Below, piece by piece: positions 53,127 to 59,919 of a stretch of 64,000 bases of DNA (positions are counted from its first letter, which is position 1; each line of letters starts with the position of its first letter). Both the position numbers and the translations under genes were made by a program. The stretch lies in contig CAZRBG010000012.1 of the NCBI GenBank assembly GCA_964598225.1, positions 34,655-98,654 of the forward strand, written 5' to 3'. Under the pieces are notes generated by a model. The model had not been told where the DNA came from. It made no database searches and was given only the letters and a program-made list of their open reading frames with translations. The stretch is from SG8-4 sp964598225 (GTDB taxonomy: Bacteria; Planctomycetota; Phycisphaerae; Sedimentisphaerales; Anaerobacaceae).

Positions 53127-54119
53127 CTATTTCTTCTTTTGCTTTTCCAGTTTGGTAAAGAAATCCCTGAATATCGGGTCTCGATGCACGAAATAGACCG
53201 TGCGGATCATGTGGCGGGAATTGTCGAAGCTAAGTGTGTAGTTGTCCGTCACAATCGGGCTGTGCACGAGATTCGAGGGCAGCCAGCGGTCATTGATCAG
53301 CCAAGCGACGGCCGTCATATCCCAGAGCACCTTCGACCATCCGAAATGATCCTTCCTGTAATCCTTGAAGATGTCGAGGAGGTAATCGCCGATCGGTCCA
53401 CGCCCGCCCACGTATCGCTCCATCTCCGGCACGGTGGTCGTAAAGTGCGTAACGACCGGCGTACACGTACACTGTACGAACGGCACGCCCGAATCGAAGA
53501 TGACCCGCGAGGCGTTCAGGTCCTGCCGGAAGTTGAATTCCCGCTGATGGGGCCAGTTATGCCCGTTGCCGCCGAGCCAAACCACGACGATGTTTTTGAT
53601 GATGGACGGATCAATCAAAATCGCATTGCTGACGTTAGTGATCGCCCCCACTGCTGCTACGTACAGCGGATCATCCGGGCTGGACTTTCTTGCCCTCTCG
53701 ACCAGGTCAAGCGCGGCCGGGCTTCGTTCGGGTTTCTTCGGATCGGTAATGTAGCTCGTGCTGCCTTTGAAAGCAAAGCCTTCCGCCGAACGGTCCAGCT
53801 TATCCAGAATCCTCAGAATCTCCTCATAGCTCTTTTCCATGCCGTCTTCAGGCCCTTTGGAGCGGCTGTTCTTAAAAGGAGCGGCATAAACCGCCCGGAC
53901 GTCCAGCTCGGGCGAAATCAGCGAGTACACCAGAGCAAACTGATCGTCTATCTCATTATACGTATCGGTATCCAGAACCATCCGGACCGGCCTGTCTTTA
54001 GGATGTTCGAGCATTTTGATCCGCTGCCCCTCCCAGATAGACGGATAATTCTGCCCCATTACAGGCATTGCGCCCACGAACATCACAATCGCCAGCGATA
54101 AGCCGAATACTGCTTTCAT
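53127..54119 (-). CDS. Exported nucleoside hydrolase-like protein
   Basis: 330 aa from ATG 54119 (AAAGGGA upstream); signal peptide 'KAVFGLSLAIVMFVGAMPVMG'. The hallmark calcium-binding cluster is 'RMVLDTDTYNEIDDQFALVYSL' (Asp50, 52, 58, 59), with 'AVGAITNVSNAILIDPSIIKNIVVVWLGGNGHNWP' further on. The family hydrolyses ribosidic bonds of nucleosides; exported planctomycete versions may have other substrates. It leads the operon with the sulfatase and isomerase. The cassette region begins about 150 bases upstream of its start. Confidence 0.88.
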   Translation of the reverse strand: MKAVFGLSLAIVMFVGAMPVMGQNYPSIWEGQRIKMLEHPKDRPVRMVLDTDTYNEIDDQFALVYSLISPELDVRAVYAAPFKNSRSKGPEDGMEKSYEEILRILDKLDRSAEGFAFKGSTSYITDPKKPERSPAALDLVERARKSSPDDPLYVAAVGAITNVSNAILIDPSIIKNIVVVWLGGNGHNWPHQREFNFRQDLNASRVIFDSGVPFVQCTCTPVVTHFTTTVPEMERYVGGRGPIGDYLLDIFKDYRKDHFGWSKVLWDMTAVAWLINDRWLPSNLVHSPIVTDNYTLSFDNSRHMIRTVYFVHRDPIFRDFFTKLEKQKKK

Positions 54120-54270
54120 CGTAATCCCTTTCATTGTATGAGTTATCATTTGCAGCAGTATTCTGACGATTTCCGCCGTCCTGTGCAACCATAAAACCAC
54201 CGCCGGAACCTCCCGTTAGACACATATCCACACCGATTAACACAGCAAAATCGCAAGAAGACCTTCAAAA

Positions 54271-54353
54271 AAGAAAACCCTCAAAAGACCAAAGCAGTCT
54301 CCTGAGGATATATTTGCTGTTTCAACCTTCTGACGCGGGAACTGATGAGACGC
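54271..54353 (-). repeat. Copy A of attC-half/hairpin module
   Basis: About 80 bases closely related to 54738-54818: a stretch CCCTCAAAAGACC, then GCAGTCT, then an attC-type end TTCTGACGCGGGAACTGATGA (54328-54348). On the minus strand it forms AGACTGC...GGTCT, a small hairpin followed by T-rich sequence. The other half of the attC is missing here. Confidence 0.6.
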
Positions 54354-54368
54354 ATATTTGCACACTCT

Positions 54369-54566
54369 CTACATCAAGCCCGATGCCAGCAAAGGCTTTA
54401 GCTCCTGATCCTCAGTCTCGTATGTAGCTTTCATCAAACGAGCAATAATCACGTACAGGCGGTTCAAATCGCCATGAGTAGATACCCCACGATAGTCCCA
54501 CTCAACAAGCCCCTCTTCGAGGTCTTTGACATAGTTAGCAATCTGTCTAATTTCGGTTTTCTCCAC
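54369..54566 (-). CDS. Small hypothetical protein, cassette position
   Basis: 65 aa, no family recognised: 'VEKTEIRQIANYVKDLEEGLVEWDYRGVSTHGDLNRLYVIIARLMKATYETEDQELKPLLASGLM' has plausible helical composition. The start is GTG at 54566 with a weak GGTAG site upstream. It lies between attC3 (54794-54888) and the attC-like half-site at 54328, so it reads as a small cassette gene in the same orientation as the others. Confidence 0.55.
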   Translation of the reverse strand: MEKTEIRQIANYVKDLEEGLVEWDYRGVSTHGDLNRLYVIIARLMKATYETEDQELKPLLASGLM

Positions 54567-54737
54567 ACAGATATTCTACCGATTCAGCCTCAAATGGCAA
54601 CATGTTGAATCGATAGGCTGACTTGCAGGTTGGGACAAAAGATGTGCGATTCTAAGATATGCAGAACGGTTTGAGCGGACTGTACCAATAGAAAAGCCGC
54701 ACTGGAAAAGTGCGGCCTGCTAAATACCCACCAAAGA

Positions 54738-54818
54738 AAGAAACCCTCAAAAGACCGGTGCAGTCTTCTGAAGGCTCAATTGCTGGCTCGATTTTCTAAC
54801 GACAGAACTGAGCGACGC
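54738..54818 (-). repeat. Copy B of attC-half/hairpin module
   Basis: Direct repeat of 54271-54353, about 467 bases away. Here the attC end TTCTAACGACAGAACTGAG is part of the complete attC3. Conservation of both the attC half and the adjoining 50 bases suggests duplication of a cassette junction. Confidence 0.6.
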
Positions 54819-54888
54819 GGGCGGATCAGGGCGTCCGCATTGGCAACTGACGTGGCCCGCCCGCGTTCGCTCCAGTGATTTGTTGGAC
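54794..54888 (-). other. attC recombination site (attC3)
   Basis: On the minus strand the site opens GTCCAAC (RYYYAAC) at 54888-54882 and closes GTTAGAA at 54800-54794. Inside are long complementary arms, GAGCGAACGCGGGCGG and CCGCCCGCGTCGCTC, with a bulged base as in known attC folds, and a central spacer of about 25 bases. The closing CTCAGTTCTGTCGTTAG is the common attC 3' consensus. It lies 37 bases beyond the stop of the cassette frame at 54925, the expected place. Length 95 bp. Confidence 0.82.
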
Positions 54889-54924
54889 AGGCAGGTGTAA
54901 TGGGTAGAGCTTCACTCTTTGCAT

Positions 54925-55275
54925 CTATTCACAGAGAAGCTCGACCTCGAATCGAAACTGGAGAACACAGGTGTCATTCCAGTCGGTTATGGTAAGTTCC
55001 ATGTCGCGTATCCCCTGTCCAGGACAACGGAACTTCCACGGAGTGTCGGTCTCCGAGTAACCACCAAGCTCCTTCACCGTCATACCGTCGACACCGGGAC
55101 TACCACCATTGTGTTCGACCCGGGCCAAAGCCTGGAACATATTATCCCGTTCCAAGGCTTGCTCTAAAATCTGTACGTTGTTTGTCGGATGACCTGAAGT
55201 GGGATTCGCATGAAACAGATCGTCCTCTGCTTCAACAAAGGGCAACCACAGTTGTCTGATCGGTCTTCCGTTCAC
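54925..55275 (-). CDS. Group II intron protein start fused to a cassette gene tail
   Basis: 116 aa, GTG start with GGAGG upstream. Residues 1-73 are the N-terminus of a group II intron reverse transcriptase ('ILEQALERDNMFQALARVEHNGGSPGVDGMTVKELGGY'), ending before any RT catalytic motif. From residue 74 ('SETDTPWKFRCPGQGIRDMELTITDWNDTCVLQFRFEVELLCE') the sequence no longer resembles RT and ends 37 bases from attC3, like a cassette gene tail. So a deletion joined the two in frame. The protein cannot act as a maturase; whether the fusion is expressed is unknown. Confidence 0.7.
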   Translation of the reverse strand: MNGRPIRQLWLPFVEAEDDLFHANPTSGHPTNNVQILEQALERDNMFQALARVEHNGGSPGVDGMTVKELGGYSETDTPWKFRCPGQGIRDMELTITDWNDTCVLQFRFEVELLCE

Positions 55276-55758
55276 ACGGCCTCCATTAGATTATCCGGTA
55301 ACCGTTCGGGCCTTCGGTACGCGAATTACGGCTCGGCCTATCTGTTGCTCCGTCTTTCGACATTGGAGTGCCTCAATAGCTCTGCCTTTCTCATACCTAC
55401 TATGCCCTCGGCTGACTTCTGCCAGGCGGTCAGGCAAGATCGCTCCGGCCTCAGCCCTGAAGGACACCTGACAGACCTCCCAGGGTAAGACATATGACCT
55501 TCCGTGCATGAACGCCGGATTTATAAAGCACACCCCTACTTTCGTGGATGGAGGACTTCGTTGTCACGTGCCAACTCGTCCTGGGTGTACCACACCTCAG
55601 ATCCGGTTCTTGTACATCGCCCCGCACTTTCGGATTAGCCTTGCTTCAGACCCCGCCTCACGACGACACCCTTGGCTTTCTCCTTACCTTCGGCTCCACG
55701 AATAACTACCTGGTCCAGGGACTTGCACCTTGGAAGTCATATGCCATGCCTGGCACAC
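55057..55758 (-). mobile_element. Degenerate group IIC (attC-type) intron, 3' part lost
   Basis: On the minus strand the element begins GTGTGCCAGGCATGG, the 5' end of class C group II introns, directly after an attC arm. Typical ribozyme segments follow in order: GGTGCAAGTCCC, CAAGGGTGTCGTCGTG, GGTCTGAAGCAAGG, CTTACCCTGGGAGGTCTG and CAGAAGTCAGCCGAGGGC before the maturase start at 55275. Domains V and VI and most of the maturase are missing, so splicing and mobility are lost. Exact 5' end is 55758 or 55760. Confidence 0.85.
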
Positions 55759-55760
55759 AC

Positions 55761-55813
55761 GCTCAGCATCAGCGGCGGCGCGCAGCGCCGTCCGCTGCAT
55801 GCTGTTGTTAGAT
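55761..55813 (-). other. attC site interrupted by the group II intron (attC2)
   Basis: Minus strand: ATCTAAC (RYYYAAC, 55813-55807) opens the site. Arms CAGCATGCAGCGGACGGCGC and GCGCCGCCGCTGATGCTG fold with a bulged base. The closing GTTRRRY core is replaced by the intron start. It lies about 31 bases past the stop of the gene 55845-56423, exactly as an attC should. Confidence 0.75.
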
Positions 55814-55844
55814 TGCCAGGCGCATGCCTGGGCACTGTGGAAGG

Positions 55845-56423
55845 TCAAGTTGCATGGCGTCCGGGTTTCTTGTCAATCATCACGGTCTCGGTCGGGAACT
55901 GGTCCGCCGCCTGACCTTCAGGAAGCACGAATCGCTTTCGAGCTTCATCAACCTCCATTCGTCGGCCTTCGCAGAAGTAGAAGTCGCCGGTTTTGTCTGA
56001 GAGGATGGTGTATCGGCAGCTGCAGCCTATGCACGCAAAGGACTGCCGGTCTTGCCTCATGTACACGTCCTCACCGCAGAATGGGCATGCTTGCCCCCCG
56101 TGTGCCCGTGTCAGATCCAGATCCCGGCGAGGTTTCCGCGCATGTGGATTGCGTCGCTCTTCGATCATCCCAAGAACCTGCGCCTCGATGCCGGCCGGTG
56201 TCCATCGGTCGTCAATCTCTTTCAGCTGCCGTCGCGCGTCCCGGGTTTTGCGATGAAGGGCTCCAAGCGTTCGTACGCCATGAACAGCGCAGGCAACCAG
56301 GAAGACAGCCGTGCACAGTAACCCGACGATGTCGTTGAAGAGCCAGGAAACGAACACGTGCAGAACACCGGCCAGCCCCAAGCACACCAGGAAGTAAAGG
56401 ACTCCAAACACGACTGTTCTCAT
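55845..56423 (-). CDS. Cassette-encoded membrane zinc-ribbon protein
   Basis: 192 aa. Two helices at the N-terminus (about 3-24 and 28-50), a charged linker, then a zinc ribbon C-x2-C-x16-C-x2-C ('CPFCGEDVYMRQDRQSFACIGC', about 113-134) and a short C-terminal region. No named family was recognised. GGGAG lies 8 bases before the ATG, and the start is only about 22 bases from the end of attC1, typical cassette geometry; attC2 follows the stop. An unknown cassette protein in the same orientation as the AIPR gene. Confidence 0.75.
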   Translation of the reverse strand: MRTVVFGVLYFLVCLGLAGVLHVFVSWLFNDIVGLLCTAVFLVACAVHGVRTLGALHRKTRDARRQLKEIDDRWTPAGIEAQVLGMIEERRNPHARKPRRDLDLTRAHGGQACPFCGEDVYMRQDRQSFACIGCSCRYTILSDKTGDFYFCEGRRMEVDEARKRFVLPEGQAADQFPTETVMIDKKPGRHAT

Positions 56424-56445
56424 CCAAGGGGCTCCCAGGTGGGCA

Positions 56446-56530
56446 ATCTAACGCTCCGCATGAGGCGCAAGGAAGAGCGCAGAGCAAAGCGGCGCGCTAT
56501 TCCTTGCCGCTCTCCATGCGATTGTTGGCC
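56446..56530 (-). other. attC recombination site (attC1)
   Basis: Minus strand: GGCCAAC (56530-56524) opens and GTTAGAT (56452-56446, GTTRRRY) closes. The arms CAACAATCGCATG and CATGCGGAGCGTTAG plus the inner GCGGCAAGG / CCTTGCGC pair with bulges. Length 85 bp. It sits about 60 bases after the AIPR stop and about 22 before the next gene start. Confidence 0.78.
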
Positions 56531-56592
56531 TTTTCTGCATTTCTCGTTCAGTTAAATCCTCGCGCCAGTCATGCAGTGCAGAGGAACTAAAC

Positions 56593-58590
56593 TCATGATT
56601 TCACGATCATTACCTCTTCGGCCTTGAGAGTACTGGGACCTTGTGCAACTTTGTACTTCACACGTGTGCCCTCAGTCCGAAGGTGCCAGGGCACTGCGTC
56701 AAGCCCAGTTCGGTGTACAAAGATATCTCCTCCTCCGTTGCGTTCGATGAAACCGAAGTTCTTCCAGTCGTCAAACCACAGGATAGTGCCTGTCTCTTCT
56801 GTCCCAAGATGGGGTTCAGTCTCCGGCCTGGGGCGGTCTCCGCGCACATTCGAGGGTTTTGTAGACGGAACAACTTGCACTGCATCAAGGAGCTTGAGAG
56901 TGAATGCCCTAAGTCGGGATGGATGCTCTGGTACCCCCGCACTGAATGACTTCAACTGGTCGCGAATTGTCTGGAGAGAAGTAACACAGTTCTCCCTGAA
57001 GACCTCTCGGTCTTTGAGCGCGTCTGCAATGGCTACAGCATAGGCCGTAGCTGCCTTACTGTTTAGACGGGGGACGTCGAAGCCAGCTATCTTTATCCGC
57101 AGAAGCATCAGGAGATGATACTTCCACCGCTTCATGCCACGATCAAGCTGACCAGAATTGAATAGAGCTTCGGCGGCAAGCAGCGAGCAACCGCTCGCGT
57201 AGTAGGGCGCCGGCTTGTGATCAGCAACGAACAACCGCGGCTCGTATGATTTCAGCAGTTCGCCATAGTAGCGTGGATGACTATGCGGTTCGTTGAGGAA
57301 CATCCCTACGAACGACTTCGTCTGTGCGGTCAGAGTTACGATGTTTGTGGCCTTGATTCGGTCAAAAGAATACTGCTTTGATCTGCGTTCATAGTAGACC
57401 CGGTCATCTTTCGCTATCCCCGCGTTCTGTACGGAATAAAAGTCCTCTAATTCCTTGTGGAACGGTGTTAAGGACTCCAAGGATTCCGGGAGTACAGCAG
57501 TCTGGCGGTTAGTGGCTTTGATTACCTCCGAGATAACTTGGCTGTCATCGGTGACAACGAGTTTGACTGGCACATAAACCGATTTATCAACGATCGATCG
57601 GTTCTGGAAGAGTATGTGCGTGGTCTGACAGCCGTTCACAACTTGGAAGTCGGAAATTTTGAAAGTGTCGCCAGTACGGTTGATGGAACGTGCCACGATC
57701 GTAACGCCATTGTTGAGAAGAGGGAATCGAATTCTTGCTGTGGCATCACCAATGGTTTGAGCAATCTCCTTATTCACCGGATTATTGCCCTGGAAATCCC
57801 TCACATTATCGTAGAAGAGCTCCCGGTTGAGATAATCTTCTTCAGTTGCAACCAAGCCCATGAACTGATCGCCTGAGAGGAGGCCGATGTACGCTTCGGC
57901 TACTCCGTCAATGCGTGGAAATACGACTGTCTTGCTTAGCTCCACTTCCTTTACGACAACCCGCTCGAGTTCCCGGTAAATGGTCTTTAGGCGCTCCGCA
58001 TCCACTGGTAGGGCATTGACCTCGCTGAAAAGATTAAGGTCGGTTAGTCGTTGCTTACCGTCTTCCATGCGCGCTCTGGGTTCGGGGGCATCCTGCCATT
58101 TGCCAGAGCTGACGTAGTAGAGGCAACAACGGGGATTGCGCTCCATCGCAATCCCCTTCGCATAGACGTAATCTTTGAGCTGTCGAACCCGCTCTAGATC
58201 CTCACGAAAGGGAGGGGTCTGCTTTTCGGCGAAGAACTGGGTGACTCCGTGGACAAAAGTCCCGATGCTTGCGGCTTCGAACGTTGGTGAAGTCTTGGCC
58301 TGGATAAAGACGAATTCTACGTCAAGTCGTCGCAGTCTCTCGACAAAGAAGTCAACATCCTCATTGGTCCTAGCTGGATGCCCATTAACAAGGATGGCGA
58401 CAGCATCGATCCCCGCGTCACCGGTACCGCCAGTCAGGAAGTCCTCGAGGTCTGAGGAATCGGATTGATGGTATTTCCTAAGAATGGAGGAAACGGCAAA
58501 TGCCTCAAAGACGGTTGCGTCATCCGACTCGGTCAGTCCTTGCGACTCGGCGAAACTGGTTATGAATCCTTGCAGAACAATATCACGCAT
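56593..58590 (-). CDS. AIPR-family phage-defence-type protein with cold-shock domain
   Basis: 665 aa. The N-terminal part (about 50-105) has a PD-(D/E)xK-like signature: 'GGTGDAGIDAVAILVNG' (Asp58, Asp62) and 'FVFIQAKTS' (Gln97-x-Lys99). The AIPR core covers about 240-560: 'FYDNVRDFQGNNPVNKEIAQTI', 'RFPLLNNGVTIVARSINRTGDTFKISDFQVVNGCQTTHILF', 'KATNRQTAVLPESL'. Residues 599-665 form a cold-shock domain with 'KNFGFIERNG' and 'DIFVHRTGL' (RNP motifs). AIPR proteins are linked to abortive infection against phages. A nucleic-acid-guided nuclease is a reasonable inference. AAGGGG lies 8 bases before the ATG. attC1 lies downstream, so it reads as a cassette. Confidence 0.88.
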   Translation of the reverse strand: MRDIVLQGFITSFAESQGLTESDDATVFEAFAVSSILRKYHQSDSSDLEDFLTGGTGDAGIDAVAILVNGHPARTNEDVDFFVERLRRLDVEFVFIQAKTSPTFEAASIGTFVHGVTQFFAEKQTPPFREDLERVRQLKDYVYAKGIAMERNPRCCLYYVSSGKWQDAPEPRARMEDGKQRLTDLNLFSEVNALPVDAERLKTIYRELERVVVKEVELSKTVVFPRIDGVAEAYIGLLSGDQFMGLVATEEDYLNRELFYDNVRDFQGNNPVNKEIAQTIGDATARIRFPLLNNGVTIVARSINRTGDTFKISDFQVVNGCQTTHILFQNRSIVDKSVYVPVKLVVTDDSQVISEVIKATNRQTAVLPESLESLTPFHKELEDFYSVQNAGIAKDDRVYYERRSKQYSFDRIKATNIVTLTAQTKSFVGMFLNEPHSHPRYYGELLKSYEPRLFVADHKPAPYYASGCSLLAAEALFNSGQLDRGMKRWKYHLLMLLRIKIAGFDVPRLNSKAATAYAVAIADALKDREVFRENCVTSLQTIRDQLKSFSAGVPEHPSRLRAFTLKLLDAVQVVPSTKPSNVRGDRPRPETEPHLGTEETGTILWFDDWKNFGFIERNGGGDIFVHRTGLDAVPWHLRTEGTRVKYKVAQGPSTLKAEEVMIVKS

Positions 58591-59008
58591 TGATTTACCC
58601 CTTTGCTTCTTGTGTTCGTATTTTCTTGTTCAGGCCGACAACAATTATACAGTCTACATAAAACAGTAGAAACAGACTGGCTTCTTCTGTATAAGAAATT
58701 CCCAACTCGCCTGGTTTTTCCTCGTAACGGTACTCATATCAAGTAGTTACATAAGTGTTCCGTGTGAGACGCTCACGGTTGATACAGACTGTATATACCA
58801 TGTCAAATCTCGGCAAGCGGGCTACGGACGCCCTGGCCTCCTTTGCTCAAGACATTGGTGGATTCTGTTTCCGGACTCCGTCCCTGTCGGTGTCCAGCGA
58901 GCGCCGGGTATTTCGCGGAATTTTCTGCCTTTAGCTACAAAAACCGTATTATCGCCGCATCAGCGAATCTATAACTTGACATGCTGATTTGCAAGGAAAA
59001 AAACGTGG
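58591..59008. promoter_or_regulatory. AIPR upstream region with palindromes and -10 site
   Basis: 418 bases without a gene; no integrase or attI was seen. On the minus strand a consensus TATAAT lies at 58644-58649. ATACAG-T-CTACAT (58647-58659) overlaps it, and a perfect ATACAG-A-CTGTAT palindrome sits at 58782-58794. CAGACTG also occurs at 58673-58679. These may be operators of a repressor of the AIPR gene (inference). A 44-codon frame at 58800 is unsupported. Confidence 0.45.
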
Positions 59009-59470
59009 CTAAGACAATTTCTCTATCAGCCTGTCGATGAATTCCGCCTGGCCTTTGAGGATTTTCTTGGTGGCCTCCTCGATTGTGAACCATTGAGCCT
59101 TGTCTATCTCCGGGTACTCTTTTGCGTTGCCTGAATTTTTCGGCCATTCCAGAGTGAAGGTGTTGCTCTGTATGTCTGCCGTGTCCAGGTTTCTTTCGAG
59201 GGCCAATGCATGGACAATCTTTCTACTTGGCTGCTTGAGTTCACCGAGATCGATGAATTCACCATCGACTTCAAATCCGGTTTCTTCCTCGAATTCTCGC
59301 TTCGCGGCGGCAAGAGCGTCTTCCCTTTCTTGCTCGAATACGCCCTTCGGTATGGACCATGCTCCTTCGTCTTTCTTCGCCCAGAAAGGCCCGCCCGGAT
59401 GTACGAGCATCACCTCAAGCCGCCCGTATACATACCTGAACAAAAGAATTCCAGCGCTATGAACAGCCAT
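59009..59470 (-). CDS. Nudix hydrolase
   Basis: 153 aa. The Nudix box is 'GVFEQEREDALAAAKREFEEETGF', keeping REFEEETG; one extra residue sits between the opening Gly and the first Glu compared with GX5E. Start 'MAVHSAGILLFRYVYGRLEVMLVHPGGPFWAKKDEGAWSIPKG' is typical of small Nudix proteins acting on nucleoside-diphosphate derivatives (housecleaning). The substrate cannot be specified. Single gene, outside the cassette region. Confidence 0.88.
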   Translation of the reverse strand: MAVHSAGILLFRYVYGRLEVMLVHPGGPFWAKKDEGAWSIPKGVFEQEREDALAAAKREFEEETGFEVDGEFIDLGELKQPSRKIVHALALERNLDTADIQSNTFTLEWPKNSGNAKEYPEIDKAQWFTIEEATKKILKGQAEFIDRLIEKLS

Positions 59471-59919
59471 AGTCTGCTACCTTAGTTAGCATTTGGTGCG
59501 ATGCATCGCACCTACCTGCTGTGAACGATTACATTAATCCTAAGCCACTGTTGCCGCCAAATCAACAAAAGTTTTGGTCCAAAGGGGCAAGAATGCACCG
59601 GCTGTTCGTAGTATGCCCGTCAGGGCATCGTGGCGAGGGCATCTTGCCCTTGTAATGTGGCGAGGGCATTGCCTCGGCTGCGCTCGGGACAGGCTTGCCC
59701 TTGTTCTTCGTTATTACGAGGCCGAGACGGCCTCGCGACTCAAGGGCGAGACGCCCTCGCCACGAACGCCTTACGGCGTCACTACGAACAGGGCGAATGC
59801 AGCGAGTAGTGAAGGGATTTTCTCGTTGAATCCGCGTCAGACTGACGATAATTTGTGGGTGGAAGTCGGCAGCCGATTGTGGTATAATCGACCGAACAAT
59901 TGATACAGGAGACTCTGAA
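59471..59919. repeat. GC-rich inverted repeats around 59630-59763
   Basis: 449 bases without a gene. GGTGCGATGCATCGCACC near 59492 is a perfect palindrome. 59630-59652 and 59741-59763 are 23-bp arms in inverted orientation with about 21 matches (GTGGCGAGGGC...GCCCTTG). Between them are further GGCGAGGGCA-type units and GGCCGAGACGGCCTCGC. A -10 TATAAT lies at 59883-59888, AGGAG before the gene start at 59920. Confidence 0.65.

Noticed and set aside
54205..54240. GTTAGAC-like core near the nucleoside hydrolase leader, as a fifth attC
   Set aside because: No complementary arm was found within 150 bases.
57538..57876. Open frame antisense to the AIPR gene
   Set aside because: It is a shadow of the strongly supported AIPR coding frame.
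58800..58934. 44-codon plus-strand frame upstream of AIPR
   Set aside because: No ribosome binding site or recognised similarity; the composition is not convincing.
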